A stretch of DNA of 64,000 nucleotides. Origin: Bdellovibrionales bacterium GWA2_49_15 (GTDB taxonomy: Bacteria > Bdellovibrionota > Bacteriovoracia > Bacteriovoracales > Bacteriovoracaceae). This document shows, one piece after another, positions 33,549-42,178 of this stretch. The notes beneath the pieces were generated by a model, which saw only the letters and a list, made by a program, of their open reading frames with translations, ran no database searches and was not told where the DNA came from. Within the stretch, counting starts at the first letter, position 1, and the number at the start of each line of letters is the position of its first letter. A program made the translations under genes and the position numbers. The stretch covers positions 98,250 to 162,249 of the forward strand of contig MEPP01000023.1 in assembly GCA_001769855.1 (NCBI GenBank). The letters run 5' to 3'.

Positions 33549-34355
33549 ATGAAAATCGCAATAGTCGGTACCACAGGCATGCTTGGGTACGCTATGTCAA
33601 AATACCTTCAGCAGAAACACATTCAGGTGATAGAGGTTTCCAGGGACAATTACAATATTGCGAAGGGGCCTATGGGGCACCTAGAAGAGATAATCCGGGA
33701 AGCCGATGTTGTGATTAACGGGGCGGGAATTGTGAAACCCTTAATTCCCAATTATCCCATCGAAGAGGTTTTGAAAATCAACTCCATCTTTCCTCGAAAC
33801 CTTTCGATTCTCTGCCAAAAAAATGGCAAGAAAATGTTTCACATCACCACCGATTGCGTCTACTCGGGAAAAAAGGGCAATTACTCGGAAGAGGATTATT
33901 TCGATGCAGAAGATGTCTACGGCCTGTCAAAAAATGCCGGAGAAGTTCCCACCTGCATGGTCCTGCGAACGTCCTTCATCGGAGAGGAAAAAGGCCAAGT
34001 GCGGAACCTGCTTGAATGGGCCAGATCGCAGAAGGGAAAGGCGGTTAATGGATTTACCAATCACATCTGGAATGGTGTGACCACCCTTCATCTCTCGCAA
34101 GTTATTCTGGAAATTCTCAATAAGAATCTTTATCGGCCCGGCCTCTTTCATATCCATTCTCCCGACCGCGTTAATAAATTTGAGCTGCTCCAATATCTCG
34201 ACTTAGTTTATGCTTTAGAGCTTAAGATTTCCGCCACCGACACGCCCGAGAAATGTGATCGAAGCCTTGCCACTATTCATGAATTGACCAAGATCGTCGC
34301 CACCAAACCCATTTTGAAACAAATTCAAGAAATGCGCGATTTTTTCAACACGTAG
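33549..34355 (+). CDS. RmlD-like SDR reductase (probable 4-keto reductase, WbvR-like role)
   Basis: 268 residues of the RmlD/dTDP-4-dehydrorhamnose reductase superfamily: GTTGMLGYAM nucleotide site, INGAGIVKP, FHITTDCVYSGKKGNYSEED, and DVYGLSKNAGE with the YxxxK dyad. It lacks the C-terminal cupin of WbjC/CapF. In the published comparison of UDP-L-FucNAc and UDP-L-QuiNAc pathways, WbvR, an RmlD homologue, replaces WbjC, so a 4-keto reduction leading to UDP-L-QuiNAc is inferred. It is followed 6 bp later by the short sugar transferase. Confidence 0.78.
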   Translation: MKIAIVGTTGMLGYAMSKYLQQKHIQVIEVSRDNYNIAKGPMGHLEEIIREADVVINGAGIVKPLIPNYPIEEVLKINSIFPRNLSILCQKNGKKMFHITTDCVYSGKKGNYSEEDYFDAEDVYGLSKNAGEVPTCMVLRTSFIGEEKGQVRNLLEWARSQKGKAVNGFTNHIWNGVTTLHLSQVILEILNKNLYRPGLFHIHSPDRVNKFELLQYLDLVYALELKISATDTPEKCDRSLATIHELTKIVATKPILKQIQEMRDFFNT

Positions 34356-34361
34356 ACTGGT

Positions 34362-34922
34362 ATGAAACGAATCTTTGATATTGTTTTCTCTCTTTTCTTC
34401 ATCACCCTGCTTGGTGTGCCGATCATCGTTATTTTTATTGCACTCAAGTTAACGAATAAGGGAACACCCATTTATTGGTCAAAAAGGGTGGGCATTAATG
34501 GCCAAATTTTTCTTATGCCAAAATTTAGGACGATGAAACCCGAGACGCCTCAGCTCGCAACTCATCTGCTGACAAACCCCGATGCTTACCTGACGACGAT
34601 CGGACGTATTTTACGTAAGACCAGCCTTGACGAGGTGCCCCAACTCTACAGTATTTTGAAGGGCGATATGAGCTTTGTCGGGCCGCGCCCGGCCCTTTTC
34701 AATCAGGACGATCTCATGAACTTAAGAATTCAGGTTGGAGTGCACGTACTTCGGCCTGGGCTGACGGGTCACGCGCAAATTAATGGCCGAGACAGCATCT
34801 CTATTCCTGATAAGGTGGCGTTGGACAAATTCTATCTCGATAACTATTCCTTTCTCTTGGATATGAAAATAATTATGCTAACCGTTGTCCGAGTTGTCGT
34901 TGGCAAGGATATTGGCCATTAA
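34362..34922 (+). CDS. short monotopic phosphoglycosyl transferase (PglC/WbpL-function type)
   Basis: 186 residues, only the catalytic bacterial sugar transferase domain: a single hydrophobic re-entrant helix (residues 1-30, KRIFDIVFSLFFITLLGVP), then KFRTMKPETP, LRKTSLDEVPQLYSILKGDMSFVGPRPA, and LRPGLTGHAQINGRD. The Asp-Glu pair in SLDEVP is the catalytic dyad of the family. It loads a sugar-1-phosphate, often a 6-deoxy-amino sugar, onto undecaprenyl phosphate. The adjacent QuiNAc-type genes suggest that donor. This is the second initiating enzyme in the window, after the long one at 5666-7045. Confidence 0.9.
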   Translation: MKRIFDIVFSLFFITLLGVPIIVIFIALKLTNKGTPIYWSKRVGINGQIFLMPKFRTMKPETPQLATHLLTNPDAYLTTIGRILRKTSLDEVPQLYSILKGDMSFVGPRPALFNQDDLMNLRIQVGVHVLRPGLTGHAQINGRDSISIPDKVALDKFYLDNYSFLLDMKIIMLTVVRVVVGKDIGH

Positions 34923-34937
34923 TTTTTGGGGGCCCGA

Positions 34938-35873
34938 ATGTCGAATGTAAAAGTTTCTGTGATTATGAACTGCTATAATGGCGAAAAATTCCTCCGCCCC
35001 GCTATCGACAGTGTTTTTGCTCAAACCTACCAGGATTGGGAAATTATTTTTTGGGATAATGCTTCAACTGATAAGTCAGCCGAGATCGCAAAGTCCTATG
35101 GGGAAAAGGTAAAATATTACAAAAATGAAAAAACATCGACACTTGCAGCCGCTCGAAACAAAGCATTTGAAATTGCGAAAGGAGAATTTATTGCGATTTT
35201 AGATGTTGACGACCTCTGGATGCCAACAAAGCTTGAAAAACAGGTTGCCTTGATGGAGAGCGATCAAACTCTTGGCTTTTCATATTCTGATACCATGTAT
35301 TTTAACGAGAAAGGAGATATTTTTAATGTCTTTTCCAGTTGTTCTCCCAAAAGAGGGCATATCTTTGGTTCGCTCTTAGAGTCAGTACAGGGGTATATGT
35401 CAAGTGAAGCAATAATGTTTCGGCGTAGCATATTGAAGGAATTTTCACCGATTTTTAATGAAAAATTTCATGCAGCCACAGATTATGATCTTCTTTTACG
35501 ATTAGCTTATAAGTACAAGGTTGATTATGTGAATGAAGTTCTCTCGAAATGGAGAGATCATTCTGGTAGTAGCACCAGCGTTGCTCGTGTTGAAGTGCCA
35601 ACTGAAAATTTAATTCTTTTGGAAGATTTACTAAAAGCAAATCCAGATATGAAAACAAAATACGATAGAGAAATTAAAACATTTGATCGGAAACAACATT
35701 ATCTCTTCGCTCATGCTTTTTGGAAAGCAGGCAATCGACGAGATGCTTTAGAGCATTTGAGACCTTATTTAACTGAGCCAAAGTTTTTAATAAGCTTTAT
35801 CTTAATAAATTTTATCTCCTACAATTTTTTTGCTAAATGCAGAAACCGAATGAGGACTGCTTTAGCCGGCTAA
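34938..35873 (+). CDS. GT2 family glycosyltransferase
   Basis: 312 residues from the ATG at 34938; GGGGG lies six to ten bases before it, while the TTG at 34926 has no such site. GT-A fold motifs: VSVIMNCYNGEKFL, IFWDNASTDKS, and ILDVDDLW, whose acidic DVDD (residues 89-92) binds the metal-nucleotide. A C-terminal basic/hydrophobic tail probably holds it to the membrane. The gene looks richer in A+T than the ones before it, as do the rfbFG genes that follow on the other strand, which hints at a separate acquisition. Confidence 0.88.
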   Translation: MSNVKVSVIMNCYNGEKFLRPAIDSVFAQTYQDWEIIFWDNASTDKSAEIAKSYGEKVKYYKNEKTSTLAAARNKAFEIAKGEFIAILDVDDLWMPTKLEKQVALMESDQTLGFSYSDTMYFNEKGDIFNVFSSCSPKRGHIFGSLLESVQGYMSSEAIMFRRSILKEFSPIFNEKFHAATDYDLLLRLAYKYKVDYVNEVLSKWRDHSGSSTSVARVEVPTENLILLEDLLKANPDMKTKYDREIKTFDRKQHYLFAHAFWKAGNRRDALEHLRPYLTEPKFLISFILINFISYNFFAKCRNRMRTALAG

Positions 35874-36316
35874 GTTTCCCAATCAAATGGGATGTCTTCA
35901 AGCTTTTTGCTCTCTGCTTCACTTGGGTCGTGTTCAATGCTTGCCAAATTCAAAAGTATATTTTCTTGATCAGTTTTTCCCTGAAAGGCAACCCATACAC
36001 CAGGAGGAACTGTGAGCCGAGCATAATTCGTGCGTGAGAGAATGAATTCGTTAAAGACATTGTAAGTGGGTGACTTCGGACGATCATCCAAAAGCACAAA
36101 ACGTACTGCTCCAGTGGGCACAATAAGATTAAGTGTCATTTCTTTATGTTTTTTCCATCCTTTCACTTTTGCCATTTTGACGGATGAAAAATAGGCTTCC
36201 CCGAATGATTTAAAACTTTTTTCGCTTGCTTTTAACGCATGGAGGACGTCTCCTGATGGGTGTTCGATTTGTCGTAGAAGTGTGAACTCAACATCGGCAA
36301 TTAATTTTGACTCCAC
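35870..36316 (-). CDS. RmlC-like sugar 3,5-epimerase (cupin), probably on a CDP-sugar
   Basis: 148 residues from a GTG with GGGA upstream. It resembles RmlC/RfbC-type cupins: SFGEAYFSSVKMAKVKGWKKHKEM (metal-free cupin with the catalytic-region His), FVLLDDRPKSPT, and TVPPGVWVAFQG. It follows the CDP-glucose 4,6-dehydratase with a 16-bp overlap, so it most likely epimerises CDP-4-keto-6-deoxyglucose at C3 and/or C5. The substrate is inferred from the operon. Confidence 0.75.
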   Translation of the reverse strand: MESKLIADVEFTLLRQIEHPSGDVLHALKASEKSFKSFGEAYFSSVKMAKVKGWKKHKEMTLNLIVPTGAVRFVLLDDRPKSPTYNVFNEFILSRTNYARLTVPPGVWVAFQGKTDQENILLNLASIEHDPSEAESKKLEDIPFDWET

Positions 36317-37401
36317 AAAACTTTCCCTTTCTGTGCCAAGATTTCATATTCTTCAATTTGCTCTAAAGTGCAGGCAAACATATCGGCATTTTGTTTATAG
36401 TATTTTCCATACCAATTCGAAACCATTGTCACAGTTTCAGTATAATTGATGGCTGCATTCCACTTGAGATCGAACAAGGCCTTGTCGCAGTTGAGTTTGA
36501 GTAGGCAAGCTTCATGAAAGGGGCGATCTTCCAAAACCTTATAGGCATCACTTATGTTTTCATGACCCCATTTTTTTGAAAGGTCTTTTAGGAGAGTCTC
36601 TACCGATTGATTCTGTTCTGCGCGTGGGCCAAAGTTATATGATTCACCATGAAGCTTTATGTTTTGATTTAATTGCCAACCGAGATGCAAGTACCCACTG
36701 AGAGGTTCCAGAACGTGTTGCCAAGGCCTTGTGGCTTGAGGGTTTCGAATGGAGACGGGAAGCTTTTTTGACCAAGCTCGGAAGCAGTCGGCAACAATGC
36801 GATCTTGTGCCCAGTCGCCGCCACCAATCACATTGCCCGCCCTCGCAGTTGCAAGGCGAACCTTGCCCCCGGATGGTAAAAAAGAGTGATGGTACGCATG
36901 GAAAATGAGTTCTGCCGCGCCTTTCGAGGCACTGTAAATATCTTTTCCACCTAATCGGTCGTTTTCCTTATAGCCCCAACACCATTCAACATTTTCATAA
37001 CATTTATCTGATGTAATAAGAATTGCTGTGCAAGGCCATGTGATAGAACGAAGGGCTTCTAAAATATTGGCAGTACCTAAAATATTAGTTTCAAGAGTTT
37101 CAAGTGGTCGTTGGTATGATTGTGAAACAATGGCTTGAGCTGCTAGATGGAAAATAAAGTCAGGACGCTCATCGTTTAAGATTAGTTTGATTTTATCTAG
37201 GTTTCGAATATCTTCTTGATAATGAGTAATTTTGTCGCGAAGTTTGAGAAGCTCAAATGCAGAAGGAGTTGTCGGTACATCCTTGGAGAAGCCAACAATT
37301 TTTGCTCCCAGCTTAAGTAGCCAAGTGGTGAGCCATGTCCCTTTAAACCCGGTATTGCCGGTAATTAAAACTTTTTTATTTTTATATATATTTTCAAACA
37401 T
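36301..37401 (-). CDS. rfbG: CDP-glucose 4,6-dehydratase
   Basis: 366 residues, the usual length for RfbG/DdhB. It dehydrates CDP-D-glucose to CDP-4-keto-6-deoxy-D-glucose using bound NAD. Motifs: VLITGNTGFKGTWLTTWL at the start, FHLAAQAIVSQSY, ITSDKCYENVEW, and YSASKGAAE with the YxxxK dyad, then ARAGNVIGGGDWAQDRIVAD. These blocks are characteristic of CDP-glucose dehydratases. It directly abuts rfbF with no gap. Confidence 0.93.
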   Translation of the reverse strand: MFENIYKNKKVLITGNTGFKGTWLTTWLLKLGAKIVGFSKDVPTTPSAFELLKLRDKITHYQEDIRNLDKIKLILNDERPDFIFHLAAQAIVSQSYQRPLETLETNILGTANILEALRSITWPCTAILITSDKCYENVEWCWGYKENDRLGGKDIYSASKGAAELIFHAYHHSFLPSGGKVRLATARAGNVIGGGDWAQDRIVADCFRAWSKKLPVSIRNPQATRPWQHVLEPLSGYLHLGWQLNQNIKLHGESYNFGPRAEQNQSVETLLKDLSKKWGHENISDAYKVLEDRPFHEACLLKLNCDKALFDLKWNAAINYTETVTMVSNWYGKYYKQNADMFACTLEQIEEYEILAQKGKVLWSQN

Positions 37402-38178
37402 CTATTCTTTCCAAATTTGCCAAGGAGAACTTCCAGAATTCCATAGGGAATTTAAAAAATCTCGATCGCGGATGGTATCCATTGGTTGCCAAAAACCTTC
37501 ATGATGGAAGGCCATAAGTTGTCGATCTCTCGCTAGCCCCTCAAGCGGACCTTTTTCCAAAATATTAGTGTCATCGTCCAAATAATTGAAAACTTCACGA
37601 TTTAAAACCATGAATCCACCGTTTATCCAACCCTCATGAAGTTGAACTTTTTCATGAAAATCTATTACTTGTTTTCCCTCCATTTGAAGGGCTCCGAATC
37701 TCGCGGGCGGGCGCACCGCTGTAATCGTTGCAATTTTGCCATGAGATTTATGGAATTTCACTAGTTCCTTAATGTCGATATTGGAAACACCGTCCCCATA
37801 GGTGAGCATAAAAGTTTCTTCGTTTTTCAAAAAATGTCTAAGTCGAAAAACACGTCCACCGGTTAATGTACTGTCGCCGGTGTCAATCAAATGAACCATC
37901 CAGTCTTCGCGTGGAGAGTTGTAATATTTCTTTTCACCATTTTTTAAATTAATCGAAAAGTCGCCGGAAGCGGCTTGATAATTCATAAAAAACTTTTTTA
38001 TTTCATCGCCTTTATAGCCCAGCGCAATGCAAAATTCTTGATAACCAAAAGCCGCATATATTTTCATAATATGCCAAAGAATTGGGCGACCACCTATTTC
38101 AACCATTGGCTTCGGGCGCAATTTCGTTTCCTCACTTAGGCGTGTCCCTAGGCCACCTGCTAAAATAACAACTTTCAC
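37402..38178 (-). CDS. rfbF: glucose-1-phosphate cytidylyltransferase
   Basis: 258 residues, full length for RfbF/DdhA. It makes CDP-glucose from CTP and glucose-1-phosphate. Motifs: VVILAGGLGTRLSEETKLRPKPM, GGRPILWHIMKIYAAFG, YKGDEIKKFF, FMLTYGDGVSNID, and GFWQPMDTIRDRDFLNSLW at the end. First gene of a three-gene operon (rfbF, rfbG, cupin epimerase). No 3-dehydratase (RfbH) gene is present, so a 3,6-dideoxy sugar is not the expected product. Confidence 0.94.
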   Translation of the reverse strand: MKVVILAGGLGTRLSEETKLRPKPMVEIGGRPILWHIMKIYAAFGYQEFCIALGYKGDEIKKFFMNYQAASGDFSINLKNGEKKYYNSPREDWMVHLIDTGDSTLTGGRVFRLRHFLKNEETFMLTYGDGVSNIDIKELVKFHKSHGKIATITAVRPPARFGALQMEGKQVIDFHEKVQLHEGWINGGFMVLNREVFNYLDDDTNILEKGPLEGLARDRQLMAFHHEGFWQPMDTIRDRDFLNSLWNSGSSPWQIWKE

Positions 38179-38302
38179 TTTTCACCTCATTTCAGGACAC
38201 AATAATACCTAATTTTAAAATGATCAACTTTTTGATCGAGAGACCGCTGTTCACTGTCTTCTTCTTGCTTTTGGGTGGTTTAACGATTATTTTGTTCATA
38301 AA

Positions 38303-39244
38303 ATGAGCGGAACAATTGTGATAACCGGTGTTAGTAGTTTCGTCGGTTACCATTTAGCTAAATTTTTTTCAAATCAAGGTGCACCCGTCATCGGGACAAT
38401 CTCACGTTCATTCGATCAATATAGAGACCTTAAATTACAACGCCTTCAGAATTTGAAGAATCTCAAATTGGAGATTGTTGATATCTGCGATCGCAAGATT
38501 GTGGAACAATTTATTGGAGTTGTACGACCAGCATTTTGGTTTCATCATGCCGGTTTTGCCGAAGACTACAGTAGTTTGAATTTTGATTTAGATAGGGCCT
38601 ATGAGGTCAATACACGTCCCCTGGAGTGGCTATATCCTGCACTAAAGAGTGTTAATACCCATGGCGTGATTGTCACCGGAACTGGTTCTGAATATTCAGA
38701 TTCATCTCTTGCAAATGTTGAAAATGAAATCTGTTTGCCTGCAACACCTTACGGATTATCCAAGTTGCTTGAAACCCAGAGGGCATCGCAGCTTGCCCAC
38801 TTTCACAAACTCAAGACCCGAGTGGCGCGCATTTATATTCCCTATGGTTCAATGGAGAATCCCAAAAAGTTGCTCTCCGATGTGGTGCAGTCACTAAAAG
38901 GACGAAAGCAGATTGAACTTTCGCCGTGCGAGCAAGAACGGGATTTTTTGTATATTGATGACCTGATGAGTGGCTATCACGGACTCATGAGGCATATCGA
39001 AAGCTCAGATCAATTCTTTGAAATTTTTAATTTAAGTTCCGGTGAGGCCACCAGCTTGAAAAAATTGTTGCTTACCATTGCCGAAAGCCTAGATGTGCCT
39101 GCCTCGCTCCTTCAGTTCGGTGCTAAAACCATGCGGCCGGGTGAGGCCATGAGGCAATATGGTGATAACCAGAAGGCCAAGCGAGAACTTAAATGGCAAC
39201 CACGATCCTTGGAAGAGGGTGTGAAGCTTTTTCTGCAAGAATAA
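38303..39244 (+). CDS. NAD-dependent sugar epimerase/reductase (extended SDR)
   Basis: 313 residues. VITGVSSFVGYHLA binds the cofactor; GTGSEYSDSS and PYGLSK supply the catalytic Ser/Thr and YxxxK residues; RIYIPYG and FLYIDDLMSG are the usual later blocks. It is divergent from rfbF and probably supplies the final 4-keto reduction of the CDP-6-deoxyhexose, as Prt/Abe-type reductases do in related pathways. The exact stereochemistry cannot be read. It ends one base from the convergent fusion gene. Confidence 0.78.
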   Translation: MSGTIVITGVSSFVGYHLAKFFSNQGAPVIGTISRSFDQYRDLKLQRLQNLKNLKLEIVDICDRKIVEQFIGVVRPAFWFHHAGFAEDYSSLNFDLDRAYEVNTRPLEWLYPALKSVNTHGVIVTGTGSEYSDSSLANVENEICLPATPYGLSKLLETQRASQLAHFHKLKTRVARIYIPYGSMENPKKLLSDVVQSLKGRKQIELSPCEQERDFLYIDDLMSGYHGLMRHIESSDQFFEIFNLSSGEATSLKKLLLTIAESLDVPASLLQFGAKTMRPGEAMRQYGDNQKAKRELKWQPRSLEEGVKLFLQE

Positions 39245-39245
39245 T

Positions 39246-41297
39246 TCAAAGACACCAAGTAAAATATTCACCTGGATAATGGAATTCCTGGCCGCTGACG
39301 CCTCGCTTGAAATGAGCAATGTGTGGGGTTACCTGCACGCCTAAACCGCCGAGATCGAAAGACTTGCAACCGCGTTTTTTCATTTCAAGCATGGCGTTCC
39401 AAAGGAGAAAATTATTAGCGTTGCATTTTCTGCCTTCCGCGCTATTGGTGCCCACCAGATAGGTTGCGGAATTTAAATGGTGAGCAATCATGACGCCGGC
39501 GACAGGGCAATCTTCCAGATAGGCGATAAGGACTAAGGAAGAAATCTGCCGTTGCATCTCAAGCGGGACGCCGCTGAACTGTTTGGTTTGCATATCTTGA
39601 ACATGCTGCTTTTCAAGCCAGGAAAAATCCTCTTTGGTGTTCGAGATAGTGTAGCGAAGGCCGGAAGCTTCGGCATTCTTGAGTAGGTTTCGCCACTTAC
39701 TTTTTAAATTTCCTCTCAACGTATCAGCATCCAAGGTGAGATCAGCCCAAGCCGTTTCTGAATGGGTGCCACGAAAACGAAAAAAGCCTGCCTTCGATAA
39801 AATAAAGCGATTTTCAAGACCATCCTCAAGCTCGGGAATAATAAAAAGAAAACTGAAGAGGCCTGTTCCCATGCGTTTTCGTAGGGCTTGATAAACGGCT
39901 GCCTTGATTTGGGGGGAAACTGAAGAATTAAAAAAAAGTGGGCCACGATTAACCCGAATTAAACTTACAAAACCAATTTTTTTAATGAACGCCTGCACAA
40001 CCGCAATCGGTTGCTTTTGAAAATAGATGATACCTCTTTTGATGGGCGTGTTGGCGATCAATTTCTTGGCATCGCCATATTCCCAGTGCTGAAGCAGATT
40101 AAAATTAGAAACGCGCAGGCAAGACTCATCCCACTGCTCATGGGAGACATTTTCCCACAGTATCTCCACATCAGCGGAGATCTTAAGCTGCCGGCGAAAA
40201 GTATTGAGGATTTTTAACTGATGATGAACAGGCAGATAGATCGTGGTGTGTCTAAGGGTCAGGGCCTGCCCCGATCGATCTTTGATAGCTGGTGGGAGAT
40301 CAGGCCATGAGACAGGCCAGAGACCCGCAAGTTTCAAGATTTCAAACGCCCGGATTGTATCTTGGGAATTAGTAAAGCGCACAGCAAACTTATAAGGAGT
40401 CTCGTTGACCAGCATGGGCGAATATTCAAAATCCGGCAAAAGAAATTTTAGGAGGGTTAAGAACTCTTCGGAATTCCTCTTCCTGCTTTCAGAGAAGGCA
40501 AGTAACTTTTCATTGGAGAAGGAGGCTAGAATACTTCGCGCTAGCTTACTCATGCGGGGTTTCATGACAAGAGGAACCATGGGAGGATCAACTTCAAAGG
40601 GCAAGATATTTTGGGCGCGGCCTTTTTGGAACCATGCGGGGAAAAGTTTCACTAGAATTTTCTTAAAGATCCACTTGAGAGGACTTGGAGCTTCTGTCTC
40701 CAGGCCTTCATAGACCTTTTGGATGGTACCCAAAAGGGGAAGATTCTTCTTTACATAGAGCACGCTTCCATCCGGAACGGCCAAGGATTTGTGAGGACTA
40801 AAAAAGGAAATGTCAGAATGCTTGCCAATTTTCCCGTTGGGGAAAAGGACGTTTGCGCAATCTTCAACCATGAGACATTTGTGGGCATGACAAAATTTTT
40901 CACTTTTCTCAATATGGTCGACATGACCATTGAAATGCACCAGTAAAAAAAGATCAGGGGTGTGCTCTTTTGCCAGCTCGCCTAGAATTTTCCAGTCCGG
41001 AGAAAAGTTACGGTCAATAGGATACCAAATGATGTTGCAGGATGTTTTTGACCACACCAGCTCCAGAGAGCGATAGCAGAAATAATCAGGAATAAAAAGA
41101 ACGGGCGGTTGCTCTCGCTGAATTTCCAACGCCTTGGTTACAACGTACAAGGCATACTTTGAAGCCGAAAAAAAGAATGACACTTCCTTTGCGCTTCTAT
41201 TCCAAACGCTATCCTCTCCAAAATCAACGCGTCTTTGAACAATATTTTTTATAAGCTCGAGTAATGTGAGATTCGGAGTAACGGTAATCAAGGGCAT
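39246..41297 (-). CDS. DegT-like aminotransferase fused to a FemAB/GNAT-type acyltransferase
   Basis: 683 residues. Residues 1-~375 are a DegT/DnrJ-type PLP fold: VEDCANVLFP (Asp146), HSDISFFSPHK with Lys170 as the likely Schiff base, and a following DGSVLYVKK. Residues ~385-683 are a FemAB/BioF2-like double GNAT domain: LLQHWEYGDAKK, IIYFQKQPIAVVQAFI, VNRGPLFF, and late AGVMIAHHLNSATYLVGTN and SFDLGGLG, the latter close to the conserved FemAB ending. FemAB proteins use aminoacyl-tRNA or acyl donors to acylate an amine. One chain may aminate a sugar and then acylate it. It overlaps the deacetylase gene by 10 bp. Confidence 0.8.
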   Translation of the reverse strand: MPLITVTPNLTLLELIKNIVQRRVDFGEDSVWNRSAKEVSFFFSASKYALYVVTKALEIQREQPPVLFIPDYFCYRSLELVWSKTSCNIIWYPIDRNFSPDWKILGELAKEHTPDLFLLVHFNGHVDHIEKSEKFCHAHKCLMVEDCANVLFPNGKIGKHSDISFFSPHKSLAVPDGSVLYVKKNLPLLGTIQKVYEGLETEAPSPLKWIFKKILVKLFPAWFQKGRAQNILPFEVDPPMVPLVMKPRMSKLARSILASFSNEKLLAFSESRKRNSEEFLTLLKFLLPDFEYSPMLVNETPYKFAVRFTNSQDTIRAFEILKLAGLWPVSWPDLPPAIKDRSGQALTLRHTTIYLPVHHQLKILNTFRRQLKISADVEILWENVSHEQWDESCLRVSNFNLLQHWEYGDAKKLIANTPIKRGIIYFQKQPIAVVQAFIKKIGFVSLIRVNRGPLFFNSSVSPQIKAAVYQALRKRMGTGLFSFLFIIPELEDGLENRFILSKAGFFRFRGTHSETAWADLTLDADTLRGNLKSKWRNLLKNAEASGLRYTISNTKEDFSWLEKQHVQDMQTKQFSGVPLEMQRQISSLVLIAYLEDCPVAGVMIAHHLNSATYLVGTNSAEGRKCNANNFLLWNAMLEMKKRGCKSFDLGGLGVQVTPHIAHFKRGVSGQEFHYPGEYFTWCL

Positions 41298-42178
41298 TCC
41301 TTCGTCGCAGTGTCCACCATGTCTTGCAAAATTTTCCGTTGCCCACTATAAAACAAAGACAATCCATTATTGCAAATGAATTTGTTGAAAAGCAAAGCAT
41401 TGTCTATATCAATGCACTCGCGATAAATGCTTAGTTTGTTTTGTTTAAAAGTGTTGCTGCCACGGATACCACTAAAGCAGAACTTGTAACGACGTTGGAT
41501 AACTCGCAAGGCCTTTGCACTTATGCTTTCCAGCGAGCCAAAAGGCCAAGCGATGGCCGTGATCTTGGTACCTAACATGCTCTCTAATTTGTCAGCGGCG
41601 GTAATAATTTCTGATTCGAGCTTGGAGCTATCGATAATTTTGGAGAGTCGGGCATGGTTGGCAGAATGGGAGCCGACCATATGGCCTTCAGCAAGCAAAT
41701 CTTTCAAGTCCTGAACATTCATTGGCAGCTGGAAGTCACCAATCTGCTCCGCTGGCATGGCTCCGTCGTAAATTTTCTCGGCGGTAAATTTTCTTCCTTC
41801 CGTGTCGCTCAGATTCAAGAAATCGCTACAGACAAAAAAAAGCGCCTTGATATTTGAGGGAGCCAAGCACTGCGCTGTGGCCAGCTTGGAGGATTTAAAT
41901 CCATCATCGAAGGTGATGAGCAGTGAGTTTCTCTTGAGGGGGAATTCGCCCTCCATATATTTTACAAACTCCTGGGGCGTAATAAAATCAAAGTCGTTTT
42001 GAATGGCCATAATAAATTTTTTCATAGGGGCGAGCCAAGAATCTCTGATGTCGTGAAGAATAATGACCCTGACTTTGGGGCAGAACTTCGATTCCAGAAG
42101 TGACTTTATCCGGAAGATCGGATAGGTGAGGAGAATTAATTTTTTCGCCAGAGTTCTAAACGCCAACATTTTTATCAC
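41288..42178 (-). CDS. polysaccharide deacetylase (NodB domain)
   Basis: 296 residues from GTG, or 293 from the ATG at 42169; neither has a good ribosome site and both overlap the upstream gene. NodB motifs: LLITFDDGFKSSK (TFDDG with the metal-binding Asp), MVGSHSANHARLSK (HSxxH, the two metal His), and ITAIAWPFGS. It removes N- or O-acetyl groups from a glycan. The basic, hydrophobic N-terminus could be a membrane anchor. Its place in a four-gene operon with a cytidylyltransferase and the aminotransferase-acyltransferase fusion suggests that de-acetylation precedes re-acylation. Confidence 0.85.
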   Translation of the reverse strand: MIKMLAFRTLAKKLILLTYPIFRIKSLLESKFCPKVRVIILHDIRDSWLAPMKKFIMAIQNDFDFITPQEFVKYMEGEFPLKRNSLLITFDDGFKSSKLATAQCLAPSNIKALFFVCSDFLNLSDTEGRKFTAEKIYDGAMPAEQIGDFQLPMNVQDLKDLLAEGHMVGSHSANHARLSKIIDSSKLESEIITAADKLESMLGTKITAIAWPFGSLESISAKALRVIQRRYKFCFSGIRGSNTFKQNKLSIYRECIDIDNALLFNKFICNNGLSLFYSGQRKILQDMVDTATKECP

